Origin: Purpureocillium takamizusanense | Taxonomy: Eukaryota > Ascomycota > Sordariomycetes > Hypocreales > Ophiocordycipitaceae | DNA: 64,000 bases | Assembly (NCBI RefSeq): GCF_022605165.1 | Contig: NC_063078.1 | Coordinates: 496,001 to 560,000 of the forward strand | Direction: 5' to 3' | Shown: positions 35,727 to 48,055 of the stretch, piece by piece | How the letters are laid out: each line of letters opens with the position of its first letter | Position numbering within the stretch: position 1 is the first letter of the stretch | Position numbers and translations under genes: made by a program | Notes under the pieces: generated by a model | The model's database searches: none | What the model was told of the DNA's origin: nothing | Seen by the model: the letters and a program-made list of their open reading frames with translations, nothing else

Positions 35727-37098
35727 CTAGACTGGTGTCATCTTGAGTCCCGGGTTTTCTCTCTGCAGCGCAGCCTCTACCGCCTCCTGCGTCGGCGTCA
35801 CCAGCGCCACCGTCTCGCCCTCCCCGGCCGCTGTCTTGACGCCGTGGACGCGCTGCCGGTGCTCTGCCACGTTCTCCGCCGCGCAGTGGCCCGAGCAGTA
35901 CAGCGTCATGCGCCGCTCCTCCAGGCACTCCTTGCACGACACGGCTCGGGAGCTGCCGCCGTCGTCCATCTCCACGTCTTCATCACGCATCTGCACGCAT
36001 CCCGCGCCCGCCTCGCAGTCATGCTCCGCTTCGACGTGGTTTCCCTGCAACTGCCGTCAGCAAATCGTGCCCCCGTAGCGTCATAAAAGCCATGCCAGTA
36101 CTCACATGACCCTTGTGGAAGCACTCCTCAGAGCAGTACACGGCCATCTTCTTGGTGCCGCCCATCTGCGCAACTGCCTGGCACACTGAGCACGAGAGCA
36201 CCTTGCTAGAATCCACTTTGCCCTTGCAGACGAGACATGGGGGCAAGTTGTACAGCTTCTCGCTCGCAGCCGATGCGTTGTTGCTCGAGAGCTGGCTCTT
36301 AGCCTGCATCTTGTTCCGCTCAAACGCCGTTTTGGCCCGCCGTAACTCGTCGAGCCGCCGCTCGTGGTTTTCTCGCTGCGGCTGCGAGTTTCTGCTCTCC
36401 CTAATGTCGGAAACGATCCTGTCCATCATCGCCTCCAAGGTGATGGTATCGCTGCCCTGGAATTCTTCCATATATCTTTGCGCGTTGTCCAGCACCGCGC
36501 CGGACGGCTGGGTGATGAAGAACTGTGCGAAGTACAACTTCTTCAACTCAGATGCGTCGTTTTTGGCGGCGTAAGCCTTGTCAGCAAAGGCCTCTACGCT
36601 CGAGGGCCAGCCTTGTGGTTTGCCAATCCCTTCCAGGATCATGGTTACGAGCTCGTTGCGCGAACGGTCCGGGTCGTCCAGCATGGCTCGAAGCTCGTCC
36701 TGGTTCGCGCCCCCGCGGTCCGAGGCCGCAATGAACTCGGGATACTTCCGCAGAACCCATCGGTACCAAGCCTCCTTCTCGGACTCTATTCGCGCCTCGA
36801 TGAGCTTCAGGCTCTTGGTGTGGCCCCGAGCGTCCTGAAACATGCCCTCCAGCTCCTGCAGAAACGCTCTTCGCTGCGTGAACCATTCGCGGTCCGTGCT
36901 TTCCGTGTACCGCTGGCGCATCCTATTCAGCACTTTGCCGTAGCATTCCGAGCACTCTGCGATGTGCTTCTTCCCGCAGTCGCTGCTGCATGAGGTCTTG
37001 ATGGCTTCGACGTCAGTGGCGCACAGCTGCCGTTGCCTCTTTGCTGCGCTGAGCTCGGTCCAGTGCTCCGGCATAGCATGCACAGAGGGCGAAGCCAT
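35727..37098 (-). CDS. MYND-type zinc-finger protein
   Basis: Two exons, 37098-36106 and 36044-35727, joined by a 61 nt intron (GTGAGT...GCAG), encode 436 residues. A long helical N-terminal half is rich in Arg/Glu/Lys and has two Cys pairs near its start (C-S-S-D-C and C-S-E-C). A MYND-like finger follows: Cys288-x2-Cys291, Cys303-x2-Cys306, Y-Cys322-x3-Cys326, then His334 and Cys341, with the intron falling between the last cysteine pair and His334. A second, similar cysteine set (C-x2-C, Y-C-x3-C, H-x4-H) lies at about 368-398. MYND fingers usually mediate protein-protein contacts, often in chromatin or transcription complexes. No SET or other catalytic domain is visible. The gene is divergent from SF3B5, sharing a 532 bp promoter region. 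Confidence 0.8.
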
Positions 37099-37630
37099 TT
37101 TTGCCGACTCCGGGCGGCTGCTGATGCCGCCAGCGCCGAGGCTGCCACTCTTTGAAGGGTGAATGGGCCAATGTTATGGTGGCTGGCTCTTGCGCAGGTA
37201 GCCGAAGTGCGTAGATGGCTGAAACGGCGCCTAAGACTTGTTCTTTTCCGGGTCGTGTGAGCGCCAAGGTAAGCAAAAGAATTCGCAAATGTCGCGCCCG
37301 CGGATTGGCAATGAACGATCACGTCATTTTGGTGTTGCTGTGTCGATATTATGTATGTGCTACGTAGACTTCATCAAGACTTGAGTGAGTCGGTTGACGC
37401 TGAAGGTGAGGTTGGATCGCGCCAGCCGCTAACCGATGTTCAGCCGGTGCGCCAAGCCCCCCCCCCCCCGACATGCCGAAGTCTCTACGTCCAACTTCAC
37501 GGTCCACCGCTCTCGGCTCAACCAACCTACCAACAACAAGTACAGTCCACTCTCTTCGTCTCTGGACATTATTCAACGCCGCAAGATTTTCTGATACCCC
37601 CACCCCCTCATCGCACCAACGAACACCATC
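37099..37630. promoter_or_regulatory. Divergent promoter region, MYND gene / SF3B5
   Basis: The 532 bp between two divergent starts must serve both genes. A C10 run lies near 37460-37469. No TATA box is convincing in either orientation. Confidence 0.4.
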
Positions 37631-38032
37631 ATGGTGTGCAAATCCAACCCGTCACGCGCCTAGGACCTCGCAGCTAACAGCATCTAGGCCGACAAGCTTC
37701 GAAACCAGCAGGAGCTCGAGCGCCTGCAAGCAAAGTTCCTTGGTACGGGCCATCCAGACACCACGAGCTGGGAGTGGAGGACAAACATTCAACGCGACAC
37801 GTATTCGTCCATTGTTGGCCACCGCCCTCTGCTTGCCTACGTCGCCGTTGCCGAGAACGAGCCTATTTCCAAGGTCCGCGCGAAACTGATCCGCGTATGC
37901 TACCCCATCACAACACCGTGCAACTCTCCCCAGTGCCGGTTGATCTGACAAGATTGGCAGCAAATGGTCCAGCCGTGCGGGCCGCCACCGCCACGAGATG
38001 GCGAGGAACCGCTCCCCGAGAACCAGAACTAG
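37631..38032 (+). CDS. SF3B5: Splicing factor 3B subunit 5 (SF3b10)
   Basis: Exons 37631-37633, 37688-37894 and 37961-38032 encode 93 residues. The first coding exon is just the ATG; intron 1 (54 nt, GTGTGC...CTAG, branch CTAAC at 37674-37678) follows at once. The product begins M-A-D-K-L-R, then shows the family signature L-Q-A-K-F-L-G-T-G-H-P-D-T-T-S-W-E-W, R-D-T-Y-S-S, a run Y-V-A-V-A-E-N-E, and Q-P-C-G-P-P near the end, matching SF3B5, a small core subunit of the U2 snRNP SF3b complex that clasps SF3B1 during branch-site recognition. Human SF3B5 has 86 residues, so the length fits. If intron 1 is kept, translation from the same ATG stops after ten codons. Confidence 0.93.
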
Positions 38033-38203
38033 GCGCGGGGTCAATCACGATCGCGACACCTCGAGGATTGTTTAAAGATGGCGTTATGGAAGATACCCAA
38101 CATGGTATGGAACTTGGTCATGCATACATCGATACGTGGCGTACGTAGCTTTAGAGATTAATCGTCATTATTGGCTTGGTTTTGGTGCCTTTTCTCTTGA
38201 GAC

Positions 38204-39296
38204 TTAGTCGTCACCACCCGTCTCGGCCGCTGCTTCGTCTACGGCGGCTGCTCCCTTCGACGCAGCTGCTTTAGCCTTGAGACCAAGACTTGATCGCAGC
38301 TTCTTCTCCTGGTCTGGGTTCCACTCGCCATAGACCTCGCGAACCATACCCATGACGCCGTCGAGCCCAACCTCCTCTTTGGCACGTGGGCCGACATGCC
38401 AGGTTATGGTATGGTCACCGTCTTGACCTATGGGCGGCCGTTCCACCTTCTTCACCACGTACCCGTGCCGCTCCATCTTCTTCAACGTGTCCTCCGTCTT
38501 CTCGTTTGAGACGTTTTGATCCGCATTCAGCCGCAGCAGATATCGCTTCAGCTTCTGCTCGCTGAGCTCACCTGCGTTAAGCCATATCAGGGATATCACT
38601 AGGGTGTAAAATGCTGCGTATGTGGCTTCGTCGTCGGGGCTGGGGGTTTTGGATGGTTTCAGTATGGCCGCGCTTCGGTAGGCATCGGGAAGTGTCGAGC
38701 TGAGGATGTATGCGCCGGAGCCCGTTTTCGGCTGCGAGTTTGACTTCATCGCTGGTAAGGGCGTTAGTTTCGACTTGAGCGTATCGTTGGTAGAGTATAA
38801 TCACCTTGCCGCTTTTCTTGCAGAGACATCTTTTCTCGGACAGGAAGTTCGCGGAGCTCCATGCCCCAGATGGTCCTTAGCTGCTGCTGTGCCAAAGCAA
38901 AGACACGCTTGAACGCACGACCCTGGTTGCCGAGAACTGGCCTGCTTTTAGCAACGCAGACGATCTGGTCGGTGCGAGGACGACGCACCTCTCTCCTTTA
39001 TCCCATCTCGTCGTATGGCCGTCCGTGAATACTCGCAAGAAATGGCATATCGAATTAGCTTCTTGGCTAGCTGTTTGTCTGCATTTTGACTTCGATCGCC
39101 GTCCGCATCCATGGGCTGATCAGAGTCGTCTTCGAGATTATCGTCGGAGACGTCGCGATTGCGTCGCTGTCTTGGACGCGAGTCCTCGTCGGAATCCTCA
39201 TCGTCGGCCTGCACGAACGTCAATGTCTCCCATGACCGTAGGGGAAGGCACGTGGTCCAGACTTACCGGACGCCGTCGTCTTTGCTGGGGAGGCAT
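38204..39296 (-). CDS. NSE3: NSE3 / MAGE-domain subunit of the SMC5/6 complex
   Basis: Four exons on minus (39296-39267, 39208-38989, 38936-38805, 38751-38204) encode 309 residues. An acidic, charged N-terminus (D-D-E-D-S-D-E-D) leads into a MAGE homology domain: helices with K-L-I-R-Y-A-I-S-C-E-Y, V-L-G-N-Q-G-R-A-F-K, Q-L-R-T-I-W-G-M-E-L-R-E-L-P, then F-Y-T-L-V-I-S-L-I-W-L-N-A-G and the winged-helix segment with M-E-R-H-G-Y-V-V-K-K-V. The acceptor of the second intron (GGCCAG) was chosen because it alone keeps frame into V-L-G-N-Q-G. Nse3 works with Nse1 (RING) and Nse4 in the SMC5/6 complex in DNA repair and chromosome maintenance. Its 3' end converges on SF3B5 with a 171 bp gap; its 5' end diverges from SLS1. 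Confidence 0.9.
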
Positions 39297-40006
39297 TATG
39301 TGCGTGAGCGGATGCTACAGGACAAGAGTGATAGCCTGCTTGTCGCGAGTCGAACCTGGGGGGCTGTTAATTGTGACTGGCCGGTGTAGGTGAAATTGTT
39401 ACGATGGAAGGCGGGGGGGGGGGGGGGTTACGCGACAGGCGCTGGGACACGCGTTGACGTCAAAGCCAGTCGGGGCCACTGTTGGCGCAACAGCGTAGGT
39501 ACCTGTAGGGAACTGTAGCGGCACCACTATAAGTCCATCCACCTGGGTCTCCCACTTATAGGCGCAGGTTGCATCGACCACCTCTTCAATATGTGTCCCA
39601 CTGCGCGCCAAAGACCGAGACGAAATATTTTGGGTGAGCTATCACGAAGGGTACTTGGGATGCATATGCCTTCTCTTTGCCAGCGAAGAGTGGCTGAGAA
39701 TCAAACAACTGTGACGACAATACGGATAGTGTTGTCAAAAATCGCAGAACGCGACCGGGGCACCTTTTTTACGCGTACAGTTCAAGGTACTCCGTGGTAC
39801 GTCGTGCGTACGTACGAAGTACTGCTAGATGTAGGTACCCAATACCTTGGGACCAGGGGATGTGACGCAGTAAAAAGTACCCTGGTTCTTATCGCTTATC
39901 GCAGCGCAAACATTCTTTGAAGCTCTGCAAATTGTCGACGCCCAGCTCGTGCAACACATCACTTTCCGCACAAGAGCTTCCCAGGCCTTTGGGTCGCTCA
40001 ATCCTC
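39297..40006. promoter_or_regulatory. Divergent promoter region, NSE3 / SLS1-like
   Basis: A 710 bp spacer between divergent starts. It contains a G15 run at 39413-39427 and several GTAC-rich strings near 39795-39825. No coding sequence is supported. Confidence 0.4.
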
Positions 40007-42799
40007 ATGTTTTCGAGGGCGGCTACTCTGCCGCGCGTCTGCCTGTCGTGTCGCCTTGCGTTGGCGCGACACCATGCGATCCCTCGACTGTACAATGGGG
40101 CCGCTGGCTCTGATCGATCACGGGCTTTTGCTTCCGATTCGAACCGGACTGACAAGGACCGAGTCGAGGCCTTGATATCAGGTTCATTGCCTCGCGGCAG
40201 CGAAGAGAGTGGTGTCAAGGACATCAGCGGAAGGAGGAAAGCGAGACGGTCCGACGACGACGACGAGCCCGCTGCATGGGAGTTGCCTCCACTGCACGAA
40301 AACGATGCGCCGGGCCGGGCCAGCTCGGAAATCCCAGAGATCCCCGAGTTCATCGAGGAGGACAACATAGATGCTACAACAAAGCCTGAGCATCAGTCAA
40401 CTTCCCCCCGGCGCGAATTCCGTCACGACCTCCTCAAACACCAGAACCTCGGCGTCGATGCGCTCGGAAGCCCGGTTGAGGCGCTTATCCTCAAAAATCC
40501 CAATAGGATGAGGAGATCAAGAAAGTACCTTCAAACCCTCGAAGATGCTGAGTCCAACACCGGGACACCTCTACGGTGGCAGGACGTGCTGCCGACAGAG
40601 CAGGGCCCCGAGTACGACTTCTCGGACGAGGTCTACCGCAACATTGAGGAGCTCCGGCCGGTCGATACGAAAATCCTCCCGAGACGGGATATTGACAAGC
40701 TGTTGGACGCGCTGGTAGACGGGTTTACCAGAGAGCAACTAGTTGGCTACTTCAACAAGGGCAGCTGGGACGAGGATCTGCAATACTCGGATGCGCCATC
40801 ATATGACTGGGCCGTGAAGCAGGCTCCGTGGAGGGCCGCACAACCCAACAATTGGGGCGTACTCAAGCCAAAGCAACAGCATGCGGTACTGATTCTGACG
40901 ACAAAATGGGGGCTGGAGGTCCAGGAGCAAGTTGAAGGTTTAGGGCGAAGTCTCGTTTGGCTGAAGCCGAAGGTGTTCAAACTCATCACCCGTACGTCCC
41001 TTGGCAAACACCGTACGCTGCTTTTCTAACGACTTGCTAGAACCCTCAAACCCTGTACTCGAAACAGTGAGCGCGGGGCTCCTGGACAAGGCCAGCAACG
41101 AAAGGATATCGACGAGCCACAGCGACTCCCGTCTGGGGATCTACGCCAGCAAGTACACGGTTCCTCTTATACTTGAACGGATAAACGATGTCGTCAAGTC
41201 TATGAAGACAAAGTCCATTGATATACGCAACGTCGAGAAGAAAGATCTTACCGAACCCGTTCTGCGGGAGCTCGAAAGAATTACAAGCACAACAGTCCAT
41301 TGCGACTCGGGAAACAAGGTATGCGGCGGTGCTCCTCCTTCTTCCTACGACTGAACGGTAGGCTGACCCTTCTCCAGGAGTTATCCGTATCATGGCTTTC
41401 TCAAGACAGCCAAGTCCGGACAGCTTCGCCAACAGAGGGAGGGTCATTGACGAACACGCAGACCGAAGATCCGGCGGACATCGTGTCCCGGCTACTACAA
41501 GGGCGGCGACCTATGCCCCAGCGGAGTGAAGCCCGAATCATCTCTTCTTCAACGAGCCCCGCCAAAGGCACCTTTGTAGAACACCACAGAGAAAAGAGAA
41601 CCATGTCTTGGAGAGACAAGATGCGACAGTGGGCACGATACGTCAGTCCCGTCGGCAAAGAGCCTCGTCCGGACAGCAAATCTCTTGCCCTCGAGGAACA
41701 AGTCTCACTGTCGGGAAAGGCGTCGAAGATATCCAGCAGCCAAGCAACGACTCGTCTCACAGCCACGTTCGGACACATTCTTCACACGAATTGCAGCGTT
41801 GAGCCATCACAGATGGCCAAGAGCAGGCGCATCCTCTCCCCCGTGGTGCCACACCCAGCGGCCCTGACGGCCATCGCCGCCGACGCCGACAAGTTCGTTA
41901 CTCAGTCCACCGCCATTATTCTCAACTTCGCGCCGGACATGGCGAACGCGCAGACGCAGGGCGATGATACCCTGCCACACATCCGTCTCACCCTTCCCGT
42001 GGACCCCGATGCCGATCTTTCGGCATTCGCATTTCCCCCCGACTCGAGCTTGGAGGCCCTCGTCCCACTCCACGTGCACGACATCCTACTGCCAGACGAG
42101 AGCGTCGACGTGCGCCTCGTACAGCAACAGCTCGTTCCACTCGATGCGCAGCAAGAATCCCTCAAGGCCTTCCTCGCCGTGTCCGATTTCAACCTCCTCG
42201 CCGGCAGGCTTCGCACACCCAGCCACGCAGCCTTTTCCGTCCCGCAGGCGTGGCTACCCAGCAGCAGGAGTGGGAAGCAAGGCCAGGAGCAGACCACCAA
42301 CGTTCCGTACCTCTTCATGGGTCTTGAGATACACCAAATCGTCGACTTGCAGTGGCGAGGCCACACCCTACGCTACAACAGCATCGAGGCAGGTCAGCAC
42401 GGCGGCCAGCGACAGGAACTCTCGCTTCTCACGGGCCCTCTTCCGGCTGCTGCTGCTGCCCCTATTACTAATACTACTACTACGACTACTACCGTCGCTC
42501 GCGATCCTTCCCCCGAGCAACAGCCCTTTGAGTCCTTGCTGCAGCTCGCAGAAGAGGTCGCGGTGGGGAAGCACTTCTCATGGGACGAGGGCTACATGCT
42601 CATGCAGGAGCGCTCTGATGAGCAGTTCAGCTGGGATCTACTTGACGACTCGTCCGGCCAAGAGGGTCTCGTCGACGGGGGAGATTCCATCGTCGATGAA
42701 GCAGAAGAGGGATCTGATGGCCATGGAAATGATGCGGCGTCGGAGGGGGAGCAGGTGCAAAGTCGGGAATCGGAGTCGTTGACCGACGGCCGATCCTAG
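40007..42799 (+). CDS. SLS1-like mitochondrial inner-membrane expression regulator
   Basis: Three exons, 40007-40991, 41041-41318 and 41378-42799, encode 894 residues. I chose the ATG at 40007 because it gives an Arg/Ser/Ala-rich presequence (M-F-S-R-A-A-T-L-P-R) typical of mitochondrial import; an in-frame ATG 30 codons upstream would mask it. The body carries features of the fungal SLS family (PF14611): T-R-E-Q-L-V-G-Y-F, then W-R-A-A-Q-P-N-N-W-G, W-G-L-E-V-Q-E-Q-V-E-G-L-G, and after intron 1 a KH-like alpha/beta region. Yeast Sls1 is bound to the matrix side of the inner membrane and links mitochondrial transcription to translation. A Thr run (about residues 790-796) and acidic tail are variable additions. 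It converges on tef1. Confidence 0.85.
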
Positions 42800-43261
42800 G
42801 ACGATTGGGTGGAAGCTGGACAGGCGATCCGGGCATCCATTAGGGGTGACGACGAACCGAGCCACACGACCCTGACGGGCCTCGTCATGTATCATATGGA
42901 GCTGTGTATACTACGTAATTGTACGATGAGTAAGTGCATGGGCAGACCTCAATGTAGATGGCAGGACGACAGGCATTTCAATGGCGACAAGACATCGTCA
43001 CACAGGCATGCATTGAGAAACGAGAACAGGCGAGGTGCAGGAATCACTTCTAGACTCTAATTTTTCTGATAAAGCACATCATGAGAAGTCCTGACGCAGA
43101 AAACCCAAATCCCAGCCTCTCATTATGTGCCCCGAGACCAAAGCCGAGTGCTCATCCATAGCAAGATAGATCATTTCGTCGTAGAAGTGAGTACACAACG
43201 CCCCGAACCCAAGACTTTTGATCCCAAGCACGGCGCGCCCCAAGGCACAAGCGAGAGCCGC
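42800..43261. other. Convergent 3' intergenic region
   Basis: The 462 bp spacer lies between the stop codons of the SLS1-like gene (+) and tef1 (-). It should contain both 3' UTRs and poly(A) signals. I see no gene. Confidence 0.5.
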
Positions 43262-45226
<1,965 letters not shown>

Positions 45227-47700
45227 TTTGGCGGATTGGATGTGAAGTGTTTAGACGAGTGGTTTGCTTGACTAAAAGTGTCTGGCGACGAGGCACCCGA
45301 GTTAGTTGCAAGATCTTGTCGATGATGCTCGATGGAAGAAGGGGGCCAACATACAAAAATCGCAGGTCGGATGCTTGAACCGGGTATGCGAGACGAGGAG
45401 CGGAAAGGGAGAAAAATTCGCAAAGCGGTGGTGGGAGGAGGAGATTTAAAAAGGTGGGCGGAGGAGGGGTGGAGTGACTGGCGCTCCTGCTCGCGCGGGG
45501 CAACCAGAGGGGCAGACTCTGGCCGGCCAGCCCTAACAGGACGAAAGTCTTGCCGGCCTCGCCCCGCGCAAGATTTTTCCTGTGCTTTAGCGCTGTGCGT
45601 CAGGTCTGGTGCCTTGTCGGCCAATCAGGGGCGGTCGCTTTCTTAGCAGTGCCATTGGGTTTCGTGTTGAGAGCCTCGTCGCCCTGTGAAGAATCGCGCG
45701 GCGAGACGAGGCGAGATACGGCCATGTCACGCAACGGCTATCATCAAAGTCCAAAAGGCTCCTGCGGTGTTTATTGTACAGTATTCGTGTCCGATTCGAT
45801 CCGATCACGCATGAGCCAGGCACTTGACGGCGTACGTAGTCATTGCCATGGCGGGCAGAGCACACGCCTCCGCCACTGCTCGCCGGTGAGTAACCGCTAT
45901 GGGAGAGGTTCCGCGCAATGGTCAGGCGCCAACATCCGTCTACAGAGCGGTCGATAAGAGTCAAAAGCTAGCTACCTAGGCACTCCGATAGCATACGAGC
46001 TTCATTTGATCAATCCTTTCAACTGTGGTCAGAAAGAAGCGCAGCAGGCAAGGCTGCGTTCGATCTCTTGGCTCATCGCCCTGTTGCTGGTCCGGTGGGG
46101 TGCCACCACGACCGCCACAGCTCTCGCGATACATGTAATCTGTTAGCAGATACAAAGTGGGGGCGGCGGTGCGCAACACCCAAAGAGCGAAAAAAAAAAA
46201 TTCACTGCGACCCAAAATTTCCCTGACGGTGAGTTGAGTGAGGAACAGCACGACCTGACCCTGGGCTGGGCTGGCGCATTGCCGGCGCGCGCGGCGGCGG
46301 CGGCCCAGTGGCCAAGCAAGCAGCCAGCCCGCTTGTCTGTCTGCCCAACCTGTCAGCCCAAAGCACATGCGCGCGTGCGGCATGGCATGGCATGGCATGG
46401 CTCGACACGGTGTGAGTCAAGTGCAGAGTTTCAAGGAGCATGCAGCCATCCCGCCACCGTGCAGAGTATTTGTCTTGTGTATGTGTGTTTGTGTGTGTGG
46501 TGGTTTTTTGCTCGTTGCCGTTGCACCGCCAGCGCTTTGGCCAGCCATCCAGCTCGTCTCCCGCTGGCTGCGCTGCGACGAACCCCGCGGTTGCGTAGCC
46601 GTGATGCCCTCCAGGCTCCTTCCCCTGCGCTCGTTGCCCCTCCCCAACGTCATGCCCCACCGCGCAGTCCCTCGCCACCGCCCGCATCTTCAAGACAAGC
46701 GCGTCTGTGAGATCACGGCGGGACCGTCGCCCGGGGGGTTCTCGCCGCTGGCCTTTTCTCCATCATGATACCGGCGTCAGGAACGTAGCCGAAGGCGCCT
46801 CCCGGACACCACGTCGTAATGGAAAAAAAAATGGCGCGGCCAGACGGGTTCATCGCTTGTCACTTCTGCTTCGTAACGGGCCAGCTGTCCTGTCTGTTGC
46901 CCCTCCATTGATCCATGCCCGCTTCTGACCGCCTTCCGCCGGCGCAAATTCTCGTGCACCAAACTCTCTTTGGCGACAGGGACTCGAGGCGACCAGTTCT
47001 CAGCCACAGTGGGGTGTGTGCCCGCGCACCCTTGTCCAGACCGATCTCTTCGGCGCTTCGTCCCGCCTACGGGCTCCGTGGCAACGCGGCCTGCATCTTT
47101 CCCATTGTGGCGATTGTGATCACGGAGCCGCGGGTGGCGACCGCATCTGTTGATGCGAGCGCGGCGGTGGTGACACCCGGCAGACAGTGACCTCATGGCG
47201 AAGTGATGGTCTGTACGCTTCACATGTCCAATATCGTTAGTTTCCAGCCCGGACGAGAAATAAACCCATTTACTGTCTTCGTAGCGAAGAGCCGCATAGC
47301 CCCTATATTGCAACACCACCCTTGCATGATACAATTACATAGCCAGACATATCCCGATACTGAGCTCAAAGTGCCTCGATGCCGTACCGTTGTGACACTG
47401 CGTTGATTCGAAGCACCTTCTCAGTCAGCACGTCCTCGTCTCATACTATGCGTATGATTGCGGAGTCGTGACGGCATGTCCATACCACGTCGAGTCGTCT
47501 ATTCGTCGTAAGTCCCTCGCTATATATACCTAACGGTGGTTGGCCTGCTTGCCAATGTACTGCGGATGAGCACAGGCGACAGGCAGCTACCCGGTGCAAC
47601 GGCGCTCGCTCTGCGCACTACTACCGACGCTGTTCAACTCTTCTTATACCACAATAGCTCTTCTCCTTTCACCGCAACAGCAGCAGCGCACAAGCCGTTC
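45227..47700 (-). promoter_or_regulatory. Upstream region of tef1
   Basis: About 2.5 kb upstream of tef1. On the tef1 sense strand, 45394-45475 is a marked pyrimidine-rich tract with TTTAAA inside, the usual arrangement just ahead of transcription starts in strongly expressed fungal genes. An A-run lies at 46191-46201, and CATGG repeats at about 46380-46401. Frames at 46777-47334 (-) and 46915-47190 (+) overlap each other and show no family features, so no gene is called. Confidence 0.4.
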
Positions 47701-47703
47701 AGT

Positions 47704-47863
47704 CGCCGCATGGTCGAGTGGTTAACGTGCACCTCGTTGGCGAACAAGCCGACTGCACGCTTCAAGCCCGTATAGAGTAATAGCAACTCGTTGGACTCCT
47801 ATCTTGGGTAGGGGAAAGCCAAGGATCCCGGTGCAAGTCCGGGTGCGGGTGTATTTTTTTTTT
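47704..47863 (+). ncRNA. Structured tRNA-like / Pol III-type locus
   Basis: An 11/11 match to the A-box consensus (TGGTCGAGTGG, 47711-47721) is followed by a B-box-like GGTGCAAGTCC (47830-47840, two mismatches) inside a T-arm-like hairpin (47827-47831 with 47839-47843), then a T-run. Between them the RNA can fold into CGTGCA/TGCACG (47726-47731 with 47754-47759) enclosing GTTGGC/GCCGAC. CCGCA at 47706-47710 can pair with TGCGG at 47844-47848. The 3' part alone (47766-47851) can be drawn as a tRNA: seven-pair acceptor, four-pair D arm, anticodon loop CTCCTAT (CCT, Arg) and a small intron; however the D loop lacks GG and the T loop reads TGCAAGT. It may be a degenerate tRNA, a tRNA-derived element or another small RNA. 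Exact ends are uncertain. Confidence 0.45.
47854..47863 (+). terminator. Pol III-type T-run terminator
   Basis: Ten consecutive T residues begin three bases after the putative acceptor stem and discriminator, the position expected for RNA polymerase III termination of the structured locus upstream. Confidence 0.5.
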
Positions 47864-48055
47864 CTTCCCTTGGTTTGTTGGCCTCTATTCGAAACATTGT
47901 AGACCATTCGTTTTGGAAGCCATGGCGGGATGGCGTAGAATGGCGCGTGTTTCTGCCGTGTACGACCATGGTCATGTCAGTTGCCGGCAACAGGACCGTT
48001 TTTTGATATCCCAAGTATGCAGAAACGTGATCTGTCCAAGCCTGTGATTACCTCC

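Noticed and set aside
39340..39375. B-box-like GGTTCGACTCG on the minus strand
   Set aside because: Flanks do not pair as a T-arm and no A-box or acceptor stem is present.
46777..47334. 185-codon minus frame overlapping a 91-codon plus frame upstream of tef1
   Set aside because: The two contradict each other, neither has family features, and both lie in likely promoter DNA.
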